DNA of 40,321 bases from Micromonospora sicca. GTDB taxonomy: Bacteria > Actinomycetota > Actinomycetes > Mycobacteriales > Micromonosporaceae. The notes below the pieces were generated by a model. It was not told where the DNA came from. It made no database searches and saw nothing but the letters and a program-made list of their open reading frames with translations. Of the stretch, positions 16,932 to 24,650 are shown piece by piece (within the stretch, counting starts at the first letter, position 1; each line of letters opens with the position of its first letter). A program made the position numbers and the translations under genes. The stretch covers positions 1 through 40,321 of the forward strand of contig NZ_QGKS01000049.1 of NCBI RefSeq assembly GCF_003172935.1. Reading direction: 5' to 3'.

Positions 16932-17062
16932 GCCGTCGCCCCGGACCGTGCGACCGTCTCCTGGCAACCTGGGGCCGTCTCCCGACCGCCGGCGGCGTGG
17001 TCGGCGACCGACCGGCCGGCGATGCGTGGAAGACCGCCGGTGAACCTGTGCCGTCCCGCCAT
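16928..17062 (-). CDS. Small ORF translationally coupled to rny
   Basis: A 44-aa reading frame beginning MAGRHRFTGGLPRIAGR, basic at its N-terminus and without a membrane segment. Two points argue that it is translated: a near-perfect ribosome binding site (GGGGAGG, 6-nt spacing) in front of the ATG at 17062, and a TGA that overlaps the rny ATG as ATGA. rny itself lacks a good ribosome binding site. I do not recognise the peptide; it may be a leader peptide controlling rny or simply a coupling device. Confidence 0.6.
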   Translation of the reverse strand: MAGRHRFTGGLPRIAGRSVADHAAGGRETAPGCQETVARSGATA

Positions 17063-17338
17063 GGCCGCCTCCCCTGAACGTCGACTCCGCAGAGACGTGC
17101 CGGGGGCACGCACCTGCGGCTCTGGACGCCCGACCGGAGCGGCTGGCAGTGGGTAGCTCTCCGTCGACGGTGCCCCCGAAAGGGCATCGCCGACGGCCGG
17201 TTGCAGTTGTCGGTCGGCTCCGGACCGGCTGTCCGGAGCTGCCGTCAAGGGCCGGTGAAGCTGGCCAAAGTGATGCTGTTCTGTTACGAGATCTATGTTG
17301 TGCGCTTAGCCTGCGCTGGTCGGGCAATGTGAGCCTGT
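17063..17338 (-). promoter_or_regulatory. Long structured 5' leader of the rny unit
   Basis: From the predicted start near 17338 to the first ATG at 17062 lies a leader of about 275 nt. In transcription order it contains three stem-loops. The first is a perfect 9-bp hairpin (17231-17239 with 17217-17225). The second is a two-part stem (CCGTCG/CGACGG and TGCCC/GGGCA round a TTTCG loop, 17161-17196). The third is a compound stem (CCGCAG/CTGCGG enclosing CGTGCC/GGCACG, 17087-17119) just before the ribosome binding site of the small ORF. I do not recognise a known riboswitch class. RNase E genes are known to be self-regulated through their 5' leaders, and an analogous arrangement is an inference. 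Confidence 0.5.
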
Positions 17339-17344
17339 ATGGCG

Positions 17345-17374
17345 AGGCTAGGTCGCCAGGGGCCGTTCGGTCAA
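17345..17374 (-). promoter_or_regulatory. Predicted promoter of the rny unit
   Basis: On the minus strand TTGACC (17374-17369) and TAGCCT (17350-17345) are separated by 18 bp, a good housekeeping sigma-factor match in this GC-rich context. The predicted start is near 17338, oriented toward rny. Confidence 0.6.
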
Positions 17375-17532
17375 GAACTCATGATCAAACCACCCGGACG
17401 GAGAGAAGTCGCGGCATCACCCAGCGCTGTCCAGATGCCGGACACGGGCGGACAAACGGCCCGCCCCGTAGGTGCCGAGTCGCCTCCCGTACCTGCTCAA
17501 CCCGCCATCGTCCGGCCGCGCCCGATCCGCCG
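17375..17532. other. Intergenic region between recX and the rny promoter
   Basis: No gene is apparent in these 158 bp. A 6-bp GGGCGG/CCGCCC hairpin (17446-17451 with 17461-17466) lies about 70 bp past the recX stop and could be a weak terminator. Nothing else is convincing. Confidence 0.35.
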
Positions 17533-18231
17533 TCAGCCGAGGGCGCGGTTGTCCCGGTCGAGTTCGCCCTCGGCATCGGCGAGGGCGTCGGCGTCGATCT
17601 GCTCGGCGAACTCGGCCGCCTCCGCGCTCTGCGCGGCGAGCGCGTCCTTCACCGCCCGGATCGCCACCCCCGGCGGGTAGCCCTTGCGGGCCAGCATGCC
17701 CACCAGCCGGCGGAACACCGCGTCGGGCTCGCCGCGGACGGAGCGCAGCTTCCGGTCGACCAGGGCCCGGGCGGTCTCCGCCTCGGTCTCCTCGTCCAGC
17801 TCACCGAGGGCCTCGCTGGCGGTGTCGCCGTCCACCCCGCGCTGGCGCAGCTCGTTGGCGAGCGCCCGGCGGGCCAGCCCCCGGCCGGCGTGCCGGCTGG
17901 AGACCCAGGCCCGGGCGAAGGCGGCGTCGTCGATGATCCCGACCTCGTCGTACCGGTCGAGCACCTGCGCGGAGACCTCGTCGGAGATGCCCCGCTTGGC
18001 CAGCGCGCCGGCCAGCTCCGCCCGGGTACGCGGCCGCACCGCGAGCTGCCGCAGGCAGATCTCCCGGGCCACCTCGGCCTCGTCGCGCGGCGGTGCGGGG
18101 GGCGCCTCCGGACCGGCCTCCTCGGACCGGCCACGGCGACCCCGTCGGGGCCGGGGCGTCGTGGTGTCGTCACCCGGCCGGGGCGGGCTGGCATCCCAGC
18201 CCCGCCCCGTGCGGGCGCGTCGTCCTGCCAC
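17533..18231 (-). CDS. recX: Regulatory protein RecX
   Basis: RecX binds RecA filaments and limits their activity. The 232-aa protein has a roughly 50-residue basic, Pro-rich N-terminal extension followed by the three-helix repeats of the family (REICLRQLAVRPRTRAELAGALAKRGI, GIIDDAAFARAWVSSR, RGLARRALANELRQRGV). Its C-terminus is acidic. The GTG at 18231 starts 15 bp after the recA stop, so it is expressed with recA. No clear ribosome binding site precedes it, which leaves the exact start uncertain; read-through or reinitiation from recA is likely. Confidence 0.92.
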   Translation of the reverse strand: MAGRRARTGRGWDASPPRPGDDTTTPRPRRGRRGRSEEAGPEAPPAPPRDEAEVAREICLRQLAVRPRTRAELAGALAKRGISDEVSAQVLDRYDEVGIIDDAAFARAWVSSRHAGRGLARRALANELRQRGVDGDTASEALGELDEETEAETARALVDRKLRSVRGEPDAVFRRLVGMLARKGYPPGVAIRAVKDALAAQSAEAAEFAEQIDADALADAEGELDRDNRALG

Positions 18232-18246
18232 TTAGCCGGCGACCGG

Positions 18247-19293
18247 TCAGAAGTCGACCGGCGGCAGCTCCGGGCCACCAGCGGCGTCGCCCGCGCCGAC
18301 CCCGACGCCGAGCTTCTCCAGGATCTTCTTCTCGATCTCGGCCGCCACGTCCGGGTTCTCCTTGAGGAACTCCCGGGCCTTCTCCTTGCCCTGGCCCAGC
18401 TGGTCGCCGTCGTAGGTGTACCAGGCGCCGGACTTGCGGATGATCGCCTGCTCCACGCCGACGTCGATCAGCGAGCCCTCGCGGGAGATGCCCTTGCCGT
18501 ACATGATGTCGAACTCGGCCTGCTTGAACGGCGCGGCGACCTTGTTCTTCACGACCTTGACCCGGGTCCGGTTGCCGACCACGTCGGTGCCGTCCTTGAG
18601 GCTCTCGATGCGGCGCACGTCGAGCCGGACCGAGGCGTAGAACTTCAGCGCCCGACCACCGGTGGTGGTCTCCGGGCTGCCGAACATCACGCCGATCTTC
18701 TCGCGGAGCTGGTTGATGAAGATCGCCGTGGTGCCGGTGTTGTTGAGCACACCGGTGATCTTCCGCAGCGCCTGGCTCATCAGCCGGGCCTGGAGACCCA
18801 CGTGGCTGTCGCCCATCTCGCCCTCGATCTCGGCACGCGGCACCAGGGCCGCGACCGAGTCGATCACGATGACGTCGATCGCGCCGGAGCGGACCAGCAT
18901 GTCGACGATCTCCAGCGCCTGCTCACCGGTGTCCGGCTGGGAGACCAGCAGGGCGTCGGTGTCGACACCGAGGGCCTTCGCGTAATCCGGGTCGAGCGCG
19001 TGCTCGGCGTCGATGAAGGCGGCGATGCCACCGGCCCGCTGGGCGTTGGCCACCGCGTGCAGGGCGACCGTGGTCTTACCGCTGGACTCGGGACCGTAGA
19101 TCTCGACGACCCGGCCGCGGGGCAGACCGCCCACGCCGAGCGCCACGTCGAGCGCGATCGAGCCGGTCGGAATCACCGCGGTCTGGATGACCGGCCGCTC
19201 GCCCAGCCGCATCACCGAACCCTTGCCGAACTGCTTGTCGATCTGAGCGAGAGCAAGGTCGAGTGCCTTCTCCCGGTCGGGCCCTGCGGCCAT
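18247..19293 (-). CDS. recA: Recombinase RecA
   Basis: RecA forms filaments on single-stranded DNA, drives strand exchange, and triggers LexA self-cleavage. The 348-aa sequence is canonical: Walker A GPESSGKT near residue 68, Walker [11 protein letters not shown], loop L2 region [23 protein letters not shown], and an acidic C-terminal tail. There is no intein. ATG 19293 follows AGGGGTGG at suitable spacing. It is transcribed with recX from an SOS-box promoter about 130 bp upstream. Confidence 0.97.
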   Translation of the reverse strand: MAAGPDREKALDLALAQIDKQFGKGSVMRLGERPVIQTAVIPTGSIALDVALGVGGLPRGRVVEIYGPESSGKTTVALHAVANAQRAGGIAAFIDAEHALDPDYAKALGVDTDALLVSQPDTGEQALEIVDMLVRSGAIDVIVIDSVAALVPRAEIEGEMGDSHVGLQARLMSQALRKITGVLNNTGTTAIFINQLREKIGVMFGSPETTTGGRALKFYASVRLDVRRIESLKDGTDVVGNRTRVKVVKNKVAAPFKQAEFDIMYGKGISREGSLIDVGVEQAIIRKSGAWYTYDGDQLGQGKEKAREFLKENPDVAAEIEKKILEKLGVGVGAGDAAGGPELPPVDF

Positions 19294-19418
19294 GTTTGCC
19301 ACCCCTGCCTTCGCCGGCGTCTTTCCTGAGCTTCGCGTCACGCGGGACACGCTAGGCGCTGGGTCCGACAGAAAACCAGCCGACGGGCCGCGAGCTGTGG
19401 ACGAGCACCCCGCTGTGG

Positions 19419-19449
19419 ACAATAGCCGAACAGGTGTACGACTCGGCAA
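19419..19449 (-). promoter_or_regulatory. recA promoter with LexA (SOS) box
   Basis: On the minus strand TTGCCG (19449-19444) and TATTGT (19424-19419) are a plausible -35/-10 pair with 19-bp spacing. Between them, at 19426-19441, lies TCGTACACCTGTTCGG, matching 14 of 16 positions of the actinobacterial SOS box TCGAACAnnTGTTCGA. A repressor here would block the polymerase directly. The leader to the recA ATG is then about 120 nt. Confidence 0.8.
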
Positions 19450-19478
19450 GCGACACGCGGACGCGGCGAAAGGGCCGC

Positions 19479-19679
19479 TCAACGTAGCCGGGCGGGAACC
19501 CGGTCGGGATAGGCGGCGACGACGGCCCGCCAGACCACGTGGGTCTGCTCACCCGACCTGAGCGCCTGCTCGATGGTCCGCCCACCGAGCTGGGACAGCA
19601 CCTGGTCCCGGGCGAGGCTGGCCGCGTAGCCCGGCCCGAACGCCTCCTCCAGCCGCGCCCAGAAGTCGGTCAGCCGCAC
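19479..19679 (-). CDS. DUF3046 domain-containing protein
   Basis: A 66-aa protein beginning [19 protein letters not shown] and containing [23 protein letters not shown], the DUF3046 pattern found next to recA in many actinobacteria. Function is unknown. The GTG at 19679 lies 4 bp after the MFS gene stop and is served by the GGAGGA within the last codons of that gene, so the two are one transcription unit. Its 3' end abuts the recA promoter. Confidence 0.9.
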   Translation of the reverse strand: MRLTDFWARLEEAFGPGYAASLARDQVLSQLGGRTIEQALRSGEQTHVVWRAVVAAYPDRVPARLR

Positions 19680-19683
19680 GTGA

Positions 19684-21033
19684 TCAGTCCTCCTCGTCGG
19701 GCACCCGCCCGGGCACCGGACGCAACGCTAGCGCCACCAGGGGCACCACCGCGATCGCCGCCAGCAGGGTCAGCACCGGATAACCGGCCGCCCGCATGAC
19801 AAACCCGCTGGCCGCGGCGGCGCTGGCGCCGGCCAGCCCCATCGTCAGGTCGGAGAACCCCTGCACACTCGGGCGGACCGCCGCCGGCACCGACTCCGAC
19901 AGCAGGGTGGAGCCGGCCACCATCGTGCCGGACCAGCCCAGCCCGAGCAGGACCAGGCCGACCGACAGCCGGGGCGTGTGGTGCCCGGCGGTGCCGGCGA
20001 CCGCGCACGCGGCCAGCAGCAGCCCCACACCGCCGAGGATGACCGCGCGCCGGCCCAGCCGGTCGGTGAGCCAGCCGACCAGCGGGCTGAGGGCGTACAT
20101 GCCGGCGATGTGCAGGCTCAGCACGATGCCGACCAGCCGCAGCACATCCGCATCGCCGTGCGACTCGCCGAGGCGGACCGGCGTCATGGACATCACCGCG
20201 ACCATCACCACGTGGCCCACCGCGACCGCCGCGATGCCGAGCCGGGCGGCCTGGCGCCCGCGTACCACCTGCCAGGCCGCCCGCATCCCCGCACCACGCC
20301 GGGCGGGCTCCGCCGGCGCGGTGACGGCGTCCGCCGGCGGGGTGACGTCCGGCGCGGCGACGGCGTCCGCGACCGGGGCGTCGGCCGCCGCCAGCCGGCG
20401 CGCGGTGAGCAGCGGATCGGGCCGCAGGAGCACCACGAGTACGACGGCGGCGAGCAGGAACGCGGCGGCGCTGAACGCGAACGGGCCGGCCAGCGGTGGC
20501 AACCCCCACCCGCTGGTGGTGCGGTCGGCCAGCGCGGCGAAGTTCGGCGCGGCCACCGCGCCGATGGTGGTGGCCCACACGATCAGCGAGAGCTGGCGCC
20601 CCCGTCGGGCCGGCTCGGCGAGGTCCACCGCGGCGTAGCGGGCCTGGAGGTTCGCCGCGGTGCCGCCGCCGAAGAACAGCATGCCGAGGAAGAGCAGCGG
20701 CACGAAGCGGGTGACCGTGGCGAGCACCACCAGGACGGCGCCGACCGCGCCCGCCAGGTACGCGACCGCCAGCCCGGGGCGCCGGCCGTGCCCGTTCATG
20801 ATCCGGGTGACCGGGACCGCGAGCAGGGCCCCGCCGACCACGGCGGCGCTCTGCGCCAGGCCGGCGACCGCGGTGCCGGCGACCCGGGCGGCGAGCAACG
20901 CCCCGACGGCGATGCCGATGGTCACACCGATCCCGCCGATGATCTGGGTGGCGAAGAGCAGGCGCAGGGTTCGCCGCTGGATCGGCGCAACATCCGGCCG
21001 GGTCCGGGCCGGCGCGGTCAGATCGGTGGCCAT
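19684..21033 (-). CDS. MFS transporter
   Basis: A 449-aa, 12-helix major facilitator superfamily protein. Two six-helix halves are joined by a hydrophilic Ala/Pro/Asp-rich loop (about residues 205-250). The loop between helices 2 and 3 reads RIMNGHGRRPGL and its counterpart in the second half is GWLTDRLGRRAVILG, the conserved MFS motif. Substrate cannot be read from sequence; a drug/metabolite efflux role is only a guess. ATG 21033 has GAGGAGG upstream. It is the first gene of the unit with DUF3046. Confidence 0.88.
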   Translation of the reverse strand: MATDLTAPARTRPDVAPIQRRTLRLLFATQIIGGIGVTIGIAVGALLAARVAGTAVAGLAQSAAVVGGALLAVPVTRIMNGHGRRPGLAVAYLAGAVGAVLVVLATVTRFVPLLFLGMLFFGGGTAANLQARYAAVDLAEPARRGRQLSLIVWATTIGAVAAPNFAALADRTTSGWGLPPLAGPFAFSAAAFLLAAVVLVVLLRPDPLLTARRLAAADAPVADAVAAPDVTPPADAVTAPAEPARRGAGMRAAWQVVRGRQAARLGIAAVAVGHVVMVAVMSMTPVRLGESHGDADVLRLVGIVLSLHIAGMYALSPLVGWLTDRLGRRAVILGGVGLLLAACAVAGTAGHHTPRLSVGLVLLGLGWSGTMVAGSTLLSESVPAAVRPSVQGFSDLTMGLAGASAAAASGFVMRAAGYPVLTLLAAIAVVPLVALALRPVPGRVPDEED

Positions 21034-21107
21034 GCGGCCTCCTCAGTAAGGGGTCAGACGCCGCACCATCCTTGCAAACCGGCCCCGTCCCGGGGGAGCC
21101 CGTTTCG

Positions 21108-22247
21108 CTACAGGCCGAGACCCCGGCCGATGATCTCCTTCATGATCTCGGTGGTGCCGCCATAGATGGTCTGCACCCGCCCGTCCAGCCAGGCCTTCGC
21201 CACCGGGTACTCCAGCATGAAGCCGTAGCCGCCGTGCAGCTGCACGCAGCGGTCGGCCACCTTGTTCTGCAGCTCGGTGGTCCACCACTTGGCCTTCGCC
21301 GCGTCGGTCACCGAGAGCCGGCCGGCGTTGAACTCGGCGACGCAGTGGTTGACGAACGTGCGGGCGATGGTGACCTCGGTGTCCAACTCGGCCAGGAGGA
21401 AGCGGTTGTGCTGGAACTTCCCGATCGGCCGGCCGAACGCCTCCCGCGAGCGGGCGTAGTCGAGGGTGACCGCGAGCAGCTTCTCCGCCGCCGCGACCGC
21501 GGCCACCGCGATGCTCAGCCGCTCCCGGGGCAGGTTCCCCATCAGGTGGTAGAAGCCGTGGTTCTCGGTGCCGATCAGGTTCTCCGCCGGCACCCGGCAG
21601 TCGTCGAAGAACAACTCCGCGGTGTCGTTGGCCTTCAGGCCGACCTTGGCCAACCGCCGGCCCCGGCTGAAGCCGGGGGTGCCGGTCTCCACCGCGATCA
21701 GGCTCACCCCGTGCGCGCCCTGGTCGGAGGTCCGCACCACCACGACGACCAGATCGGCCATCTCGCCGTTGGTGATGAACGTCTTCTGCCCGTTGAGCAG
21801 GTAGGAGTCGCCGTCCCGGACCGCGCTGGTGCGGACCCCGGCCAGGTCGCTGCCGGCGCCCGGCTCGCTCATCGCGATCGCGGTGACCAGGTCGCCGGAG
21901 CAGAAGCCCGGCAGCCAGCGCTTGCGCTGGTCGTCGGTGGTCAGCTCGGTCAGGTACGGCGCCACCACGTCGTTGTGCAGGCCGAAGCCGAGCCCGGAGC
22001 AGCCGGCCGCGATGATCTCCTCGTCCAGCACCGCGTTGAAGCGGAAGTCCCGCTGGCCGCCGCCGCCGAACTCGGTGTCGACGTCCATGCCGAGCAGCCC
22101 GGCCGCGCCGGCCTTGCGCCACACCTCCCGGTCGACGATGCCGTCGGCCTCCCAGCGCTCGTGGTGCGGGACGGCCTCCCGGGCCAGGAACTGGCGGCAC
22201 AGGTCCCGGAACTCTTCGTGGACGGGCTCGTAGAGATGCTGCTCCAT
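21108..22247 (-). CDS. Acyl-CoA dehydrogenase, LCAD type
   Basis: A 379-aa FAD flavoenzyme for alpha,beta-dehydrogenation of acyl-CoA. Family motifs are AMSEPGAGSDLAGVRTSA and QLHGGYGFMLEYPVAKAWLD. Two features place it with the long-chain type. The C-terminal motif is IYGGTTEIMKEIIGR, with Gly where medium-chain enzymes carry the catalytic Glu (YEGT). A glutamate is present instead in LPRERLSIA near residue 243, the position of the base in mammalian LCAD. Substrate chain length is not determined. ATG 22247 begins MEQHLYEPVHEEFRD; there is no ribosome binding site, and an upstream in-frame GTG at 22271 is an alternative. Confidence 0.92.
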   Translation of the reverse strand: MEQHLYEPVHEEFRDLCRQFLAREAVPHHERWEADGIVDREVWRKAGAAGLLGMDVDTEFGGGGQRDFRFNAVLDEEIIAAGCSGLGFGLHNDVVAPYLTELTTDDQRKRWLPGFCSGDLVTAIAMSEPGAGSDLAGVRTSAVRDGDSYLLNGQKTFITNGEMADLVVVVVRTSDQGAHGVSLIAVETGTPGFSRGRRLAKVGLKANDTAELFFDDCRVPAENLIGTENHGFYHLMGNLPRERLSIAVAAVAAAEKLLAVTLDYARSREAFGRPIGKFQHNRFLLAELDTEVTIARTFVNHCVAEFNAGRLSVTDAAKAKWWTTELQNKVADRCVQLHGGYGFMLEYPVAKAWLDGRVQTIYGGTTEIMKEIIGRGLGL

Positions 22248-22316
22248 GGCGGCCAGTGTGGCACCGCTCACCCGCGCTGCCCAGAGGCGAGCCGCGTTCG
22301 CCGGAGCCGGCGCGGA

Positions 22317-23021
22317 TCAGGCGGCGAGGGCGCGGGCGGCGACCGTCAGGTCCTGCACCAGGCCGGCGTACGCGCCGTCCTGGTCGTCGGCGCGGAGCAC
22401 CGCCGACGGGTGGATGGTGGCCAGCAGCCGGGCCTCGGGGGCGTCGGCGACCTTTCCGGTGTTGTCCACCGGCACCCGGGTGAAGTCCTCCGGGTGCTGG
22501 GCGGACGCGGGCCAGGGCAGCAGCTCGCCGCGCTGCTTTGTCACCCGGAACGTCGGGCCGAGCAGCGCCTTGGCGGCGGTGGCCCCGAGCACCACCACGA
22601 CCTCCGGGTGCAGCCGGGCGAACTCCGCGACCAGCCAGGGCCGGCAGGCGGTGATGTGCACCCGGTCCGGCGACTGGTGGATCCGCCGTTTGCCGCGCAG
22701 CTCGAAGCGGAAGTGCTTCACGGCGTTGGTCAGGTAGATGTGACCGGGGTCGATGCCGGCGTCGTCCACCGCCTTGCGCAGCAGCCGGCCGGCCGGGCCG
22801 ACGAAGGGCAGCCCCTTCTGATCCTCCATGTCGCCCGGCTGCTCGCCCACGAAGACCACCCGGGCGGTCTCGTCGCCCCGCCCGAAGACGGTCTGCGAAG
22901 CGTCGCGGTAGAGCTCGCAGCCCCGGCAGCCGGCCGCCGCGTCGCGCAGCTGGTCGATCGTGTCCGCCTGCGGCGGGATGAACTGCTGGGCGCCGGGGGC
23001 ACTCTCGGTCTGCTCGGCCAT
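22317..23021 (-). CDS. udgX: UdgX-type uracil-DNA glycosylase
   Basis: A 234-aa member of the family-4-like uracil-DNA glycosylases. It has CRGCELY (Cys32, Cys35) and ACRPWL (Cys126) for the iron-sulfur cluster, the active-site motif GEQPGDMEDQKGLPFVGPAGRLL and the C-terminal TIHPSAVLR. Between NAVKHFRF and ACRPWL it carries KRRIHQSP, the R-loop specific to UdgX, whose histidine (His115 here) forms a covalent bond to the abasic site after uracil removal. Where ordinary family 4 enzymes have a cluster cysteine after NVVK, this protein has His103. ATG 23021 follows AAAGG. The assignment rests on motif recognition of the Mycobacterium smegmatis protein. Confidence 0.88.
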   Translation of the reverse strand: MAEQTESAPGAQQFIPPQADTIDQLRDAAAGCRGCELYRDASQTVFGRGDETARVVFVGEQPGDMEDQKGLPFVGPAGRLLRKAVDDAGIDPGHIYLTNAVKHFRFELRGKRRIHQSPDRVHITACRPWLVAEFARLHPEVVVVLGATAAKALLGPTFRVTKQRGELLPWPASAQHPEDFTRVPVDNTGKVADAPEARLLATIHPSAVLRADDQDGAYAGLVQDLTVAARALAA

Positions 23022-23029
23022 GCCGCCTT

Positions 23030-23035
23030 TATATA
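23030..23035 (-). promoter_or_regulatory. Candidate -10 element (TATATA) of udgX
   Basis: TATATAAAGG on the minus strand is the most AT-rich tract in the neighbourhood and ends 8 nt before the udgX ATG. If it is the -10, transcription would begin within a few bases of the start codon, giving a leaderless or nearly leaderless mRNA. No good -35 is visible. Confidence 0.4.
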
Positions 23036-23088
23036 CCGGTTTCGAGCCGGGCGTCGGATGCCGCCCGCCGCGCGCACGCGTCCGGGCG

Positions 23089-23214
23089 TCAGTAACCGCC
23101 ACCTCCGCCGTCCCGCGAGGCCAGCGCGATCGCGATGATCACGACGATCACCGCCACCGCGATGGCGATCCAGAGTCCCGTCCTGGACCTGTTCGAAGAC
23201 CTGTTCGAGGCCAT
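23089..23214 (-). CDS. Small single-pass membrane peptide
   Basis: A 41-aa reading frame: a basic, Ser/Asn/Arg-rich N-terminus (MASNRSSNRSRTG), one hydrophobic helix of about 20 residues (LWIAIAVAVIVVIIAIALA) and a short polar Gly-rich tail ending GGGGGY. The ATG at 23214 has a strong ribosome binding site (GGGAGGTGG, 6-nt spacing). This composition and the start signal argue for a real gene. Function is unknown. It lies between the MocR-type regulator gene and udgX on the same strand; a short CGGGCG/CGCCCG hairpin at 23048-23067 follows it. Confidence 0.65.
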   Translation of the reverse strand: MASNRSSNRSRTGLWIAIAVAVIVVIIAIALASRDGGGGGY

Positions 23215-23271
23215 GTCGACCACCTCCCAGCGCGGCATTCCCGCAGCTACGGCCGACATGCCCCGGCCCGG

Positions 23272-24612
23272 TCAGGCGGTGAACCCGAACGGCCCGGTGG
23301 GGTGTGCCGCGCGGGCGACCGCGGCGGCGAGCGGGGCGAGGTCGGCCTCGTCGAGCGAGCTGACCGTGATCCGGATGCCGGGACCGGCGGCGATCCGGTT
23401 GAGCGCGCCGGGGGCGACCGACCAGCCGGCGTCCCGCAGCGCGGTGACCACCACGGTCTCGTCCGGCACGGGCACCCAGACGTTGATCCCGGTGCGGCCG
23501 TGGGCGGGCAGGCCGTGCGCCCTCAGCGCCTCCACCAGCCCGTGGCGCCGCCGCTCGTAGCTCTCCCCCGCCCGGTGCGCGAGGTCGGCGGTGGCGGGGT
23601 CGCGCCACAGCGCCAGCACGAGGCGTTGCAGCACGGTGGAGACCCAGCCGGCGCCGACCCGGGCCCGGCCGGCGACCCGGGCCACCGTGGCCTCGTCGCC
23701 GGCCAGCACCGCGAGCCGCAGGTCCGGGCCGTAGGGCTTGCTCACCGACCGGACGAAGGCCCAGGTCGGGGTCGCCCCGGCGAGCGGACGCAGCGGTACG
23801 CGGGCCAGCTCGGCGGCGTGGTCGTCCTCGATCAGCAGCAGGTCGGACCGGCCGGCGAGCAGCGCCCGCAGCGCCTCGGCCCGGTCGGCGGAGACGGCCG
23901 CGCCGGTCGGGTTCTGGGCGCGGCTGGTGACGATCAGCGCGCGGGCCCCGGCGGCGAGGGCGGCCCGCACCCCCGGCTCGGTCGGCCCCTCGTCGTCGAC
24001 CGGCACGCCGATGGCGCGCAGCCCGAGCGCGGCGACCAGGTCCAGCAGGTTGGCCCAGCCGGGGTCCTCGACCGCCACCGCGTCGCCGGGGCGCAGGTGG
24101 GCGGCGAGCAGCCGCTCGATGCCGTCCAGCGCACCGCCGCTGACGGTGATCTCGGCGGCCGGCACACCGTCGGCGGCGAGCCGGTCCCGGGCGGCGTCGG
24201 CCAGGTCGGGGACGACGGCGGCGGCCGCGTACCCGGTGGGCGGGCCGATCTCGGCGGCGAGCGCGGCGAGGTGCGGGCCGAGCGGTGGCAGCAGCCGGGG
24301 GTCGGGCTGGCCGGTGGAGAGGTCACGGGCGCCGGGCAGCGGCGGCGGCAGCAGGCCGGCCCGGCGGGCGGCGACCGGCGGGCGGGGGCGGACCCGGGTG
24401 CCGTGCCGGCCGGCCGTCACCACCAGGCCGCGTTGCCGCAGCTCCTGGTACGCCCGGGCGACGGTGGCCGGGCTCACCGCCAGCCCGGTGGCCAGGGCTC
24501 GGACGGCGGGCAGGGCGTCGCCCGGGGCGAGTGTCCCGCTGCGGATCCCACCCTCCACGCTGGCCGAAATGGCGGCCGACGTCGACCCCTCGATCTGATA
24601 ATGTGCTGCCAC
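23272..24612 (-). CDS. MocR-family transcriptional regulator (GntR HTH plus aminotransferase domain)
   Basis: A 446-aa chimeric regulator. Residues 1-75 form a GntR-type winged helix (SGTLAPGDALPAVRALATGLAVSPATVARAYQELRQRGLV). The rest is a fold-type I aminotransferase-like domain with the PLP-binding lysine in RSVSKPYGPDLRLA near residue 291, and SRAQNPTG and DLLLIEDDHAAE for cofactor contacts. MocR proteins sense PLP or amino acids bound to PLP. The GTG at 24612 lies about 9 nt after a TACAAT -10, suggesting leaderless translation. It is divergent from a PNPOx/GNAT fusion gene and, by usual MocR behaviour, probably regulates it. The effector is not known. Confidence 0.9.
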   Translation of the reverse strand: MAAHYQIEGSTSAAISASVEGGIRSGTLAPGDALPAVRALATGLAVSPATVARAYQELRQRGLVVTAGRHGTRVRPRPPVAARRAGLLPPPLPGARDLSTGQPDPRLLPPLGPHLAALAAEIGPPTGYAAAAVVPDLADAARDRLAADGVPAAEITVSGGALDGIERLLAAHLRPGDAVAVEDPGWANLLDLVAALGLRAIGVPVDDEGPTEPGVRAALAAGARALIVTSRAQNPTGAAVSADRAEALRALLAGRSDLLLIEDDHAAELARVPLRPLAGATPTWAFVRSVSKPYGPDLRLAVLAGDEATVARVAGRARVGAGWVSTVLQRLVLALWRDPATADLAHRAGESYERRRHGLVEALRAHGLPAHGRTGINVWVPVPDETVVVTALRDAGWSVAPGALNRIAAGPGIRITVSSLDEADLAPLAAAVARAAHPTGPFGFTA

Positions 24613-24621
24613 AGTTCACAG

Positions 24622-24650
24622 ATTGTACTAGAACAAAGGTGGGATGTCGC
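24622..24650. promoter_or_regulatory. Divergent control region with palindromic operator candidate
   Basis: Only 38 bp separate the two start codons. On the minus strand GCGACA, 17 bp, then TACAAT (27-22 end of the tract, plus 24622-24627) is a good promoter for the MocR gene. A near-perfect palindrome, TTGTACTAGAACAA at 24623-24636 (12 of 14 symmetric), overlaps this -10 and is the probable operator. The plus-strand ribosome binding site AAGGTGGG follows at 24636-24643. Binding at this site would affect both genes. Confidence 0.6.

Noticed and set aside
17063..17338. c-di-AMP (ydaO) or other known riboswitch in the rny leader
   Set aside because: Stem-loops are present, but I could not find the conserved core bases of any class I know, so it is listed only as a structured leader.
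17339..17680. Plus-strand ORF over the recX 3' end
   Set aside because: Overlaps recX antisense, no ribosome binding site, and the rny promoter runs through its start.
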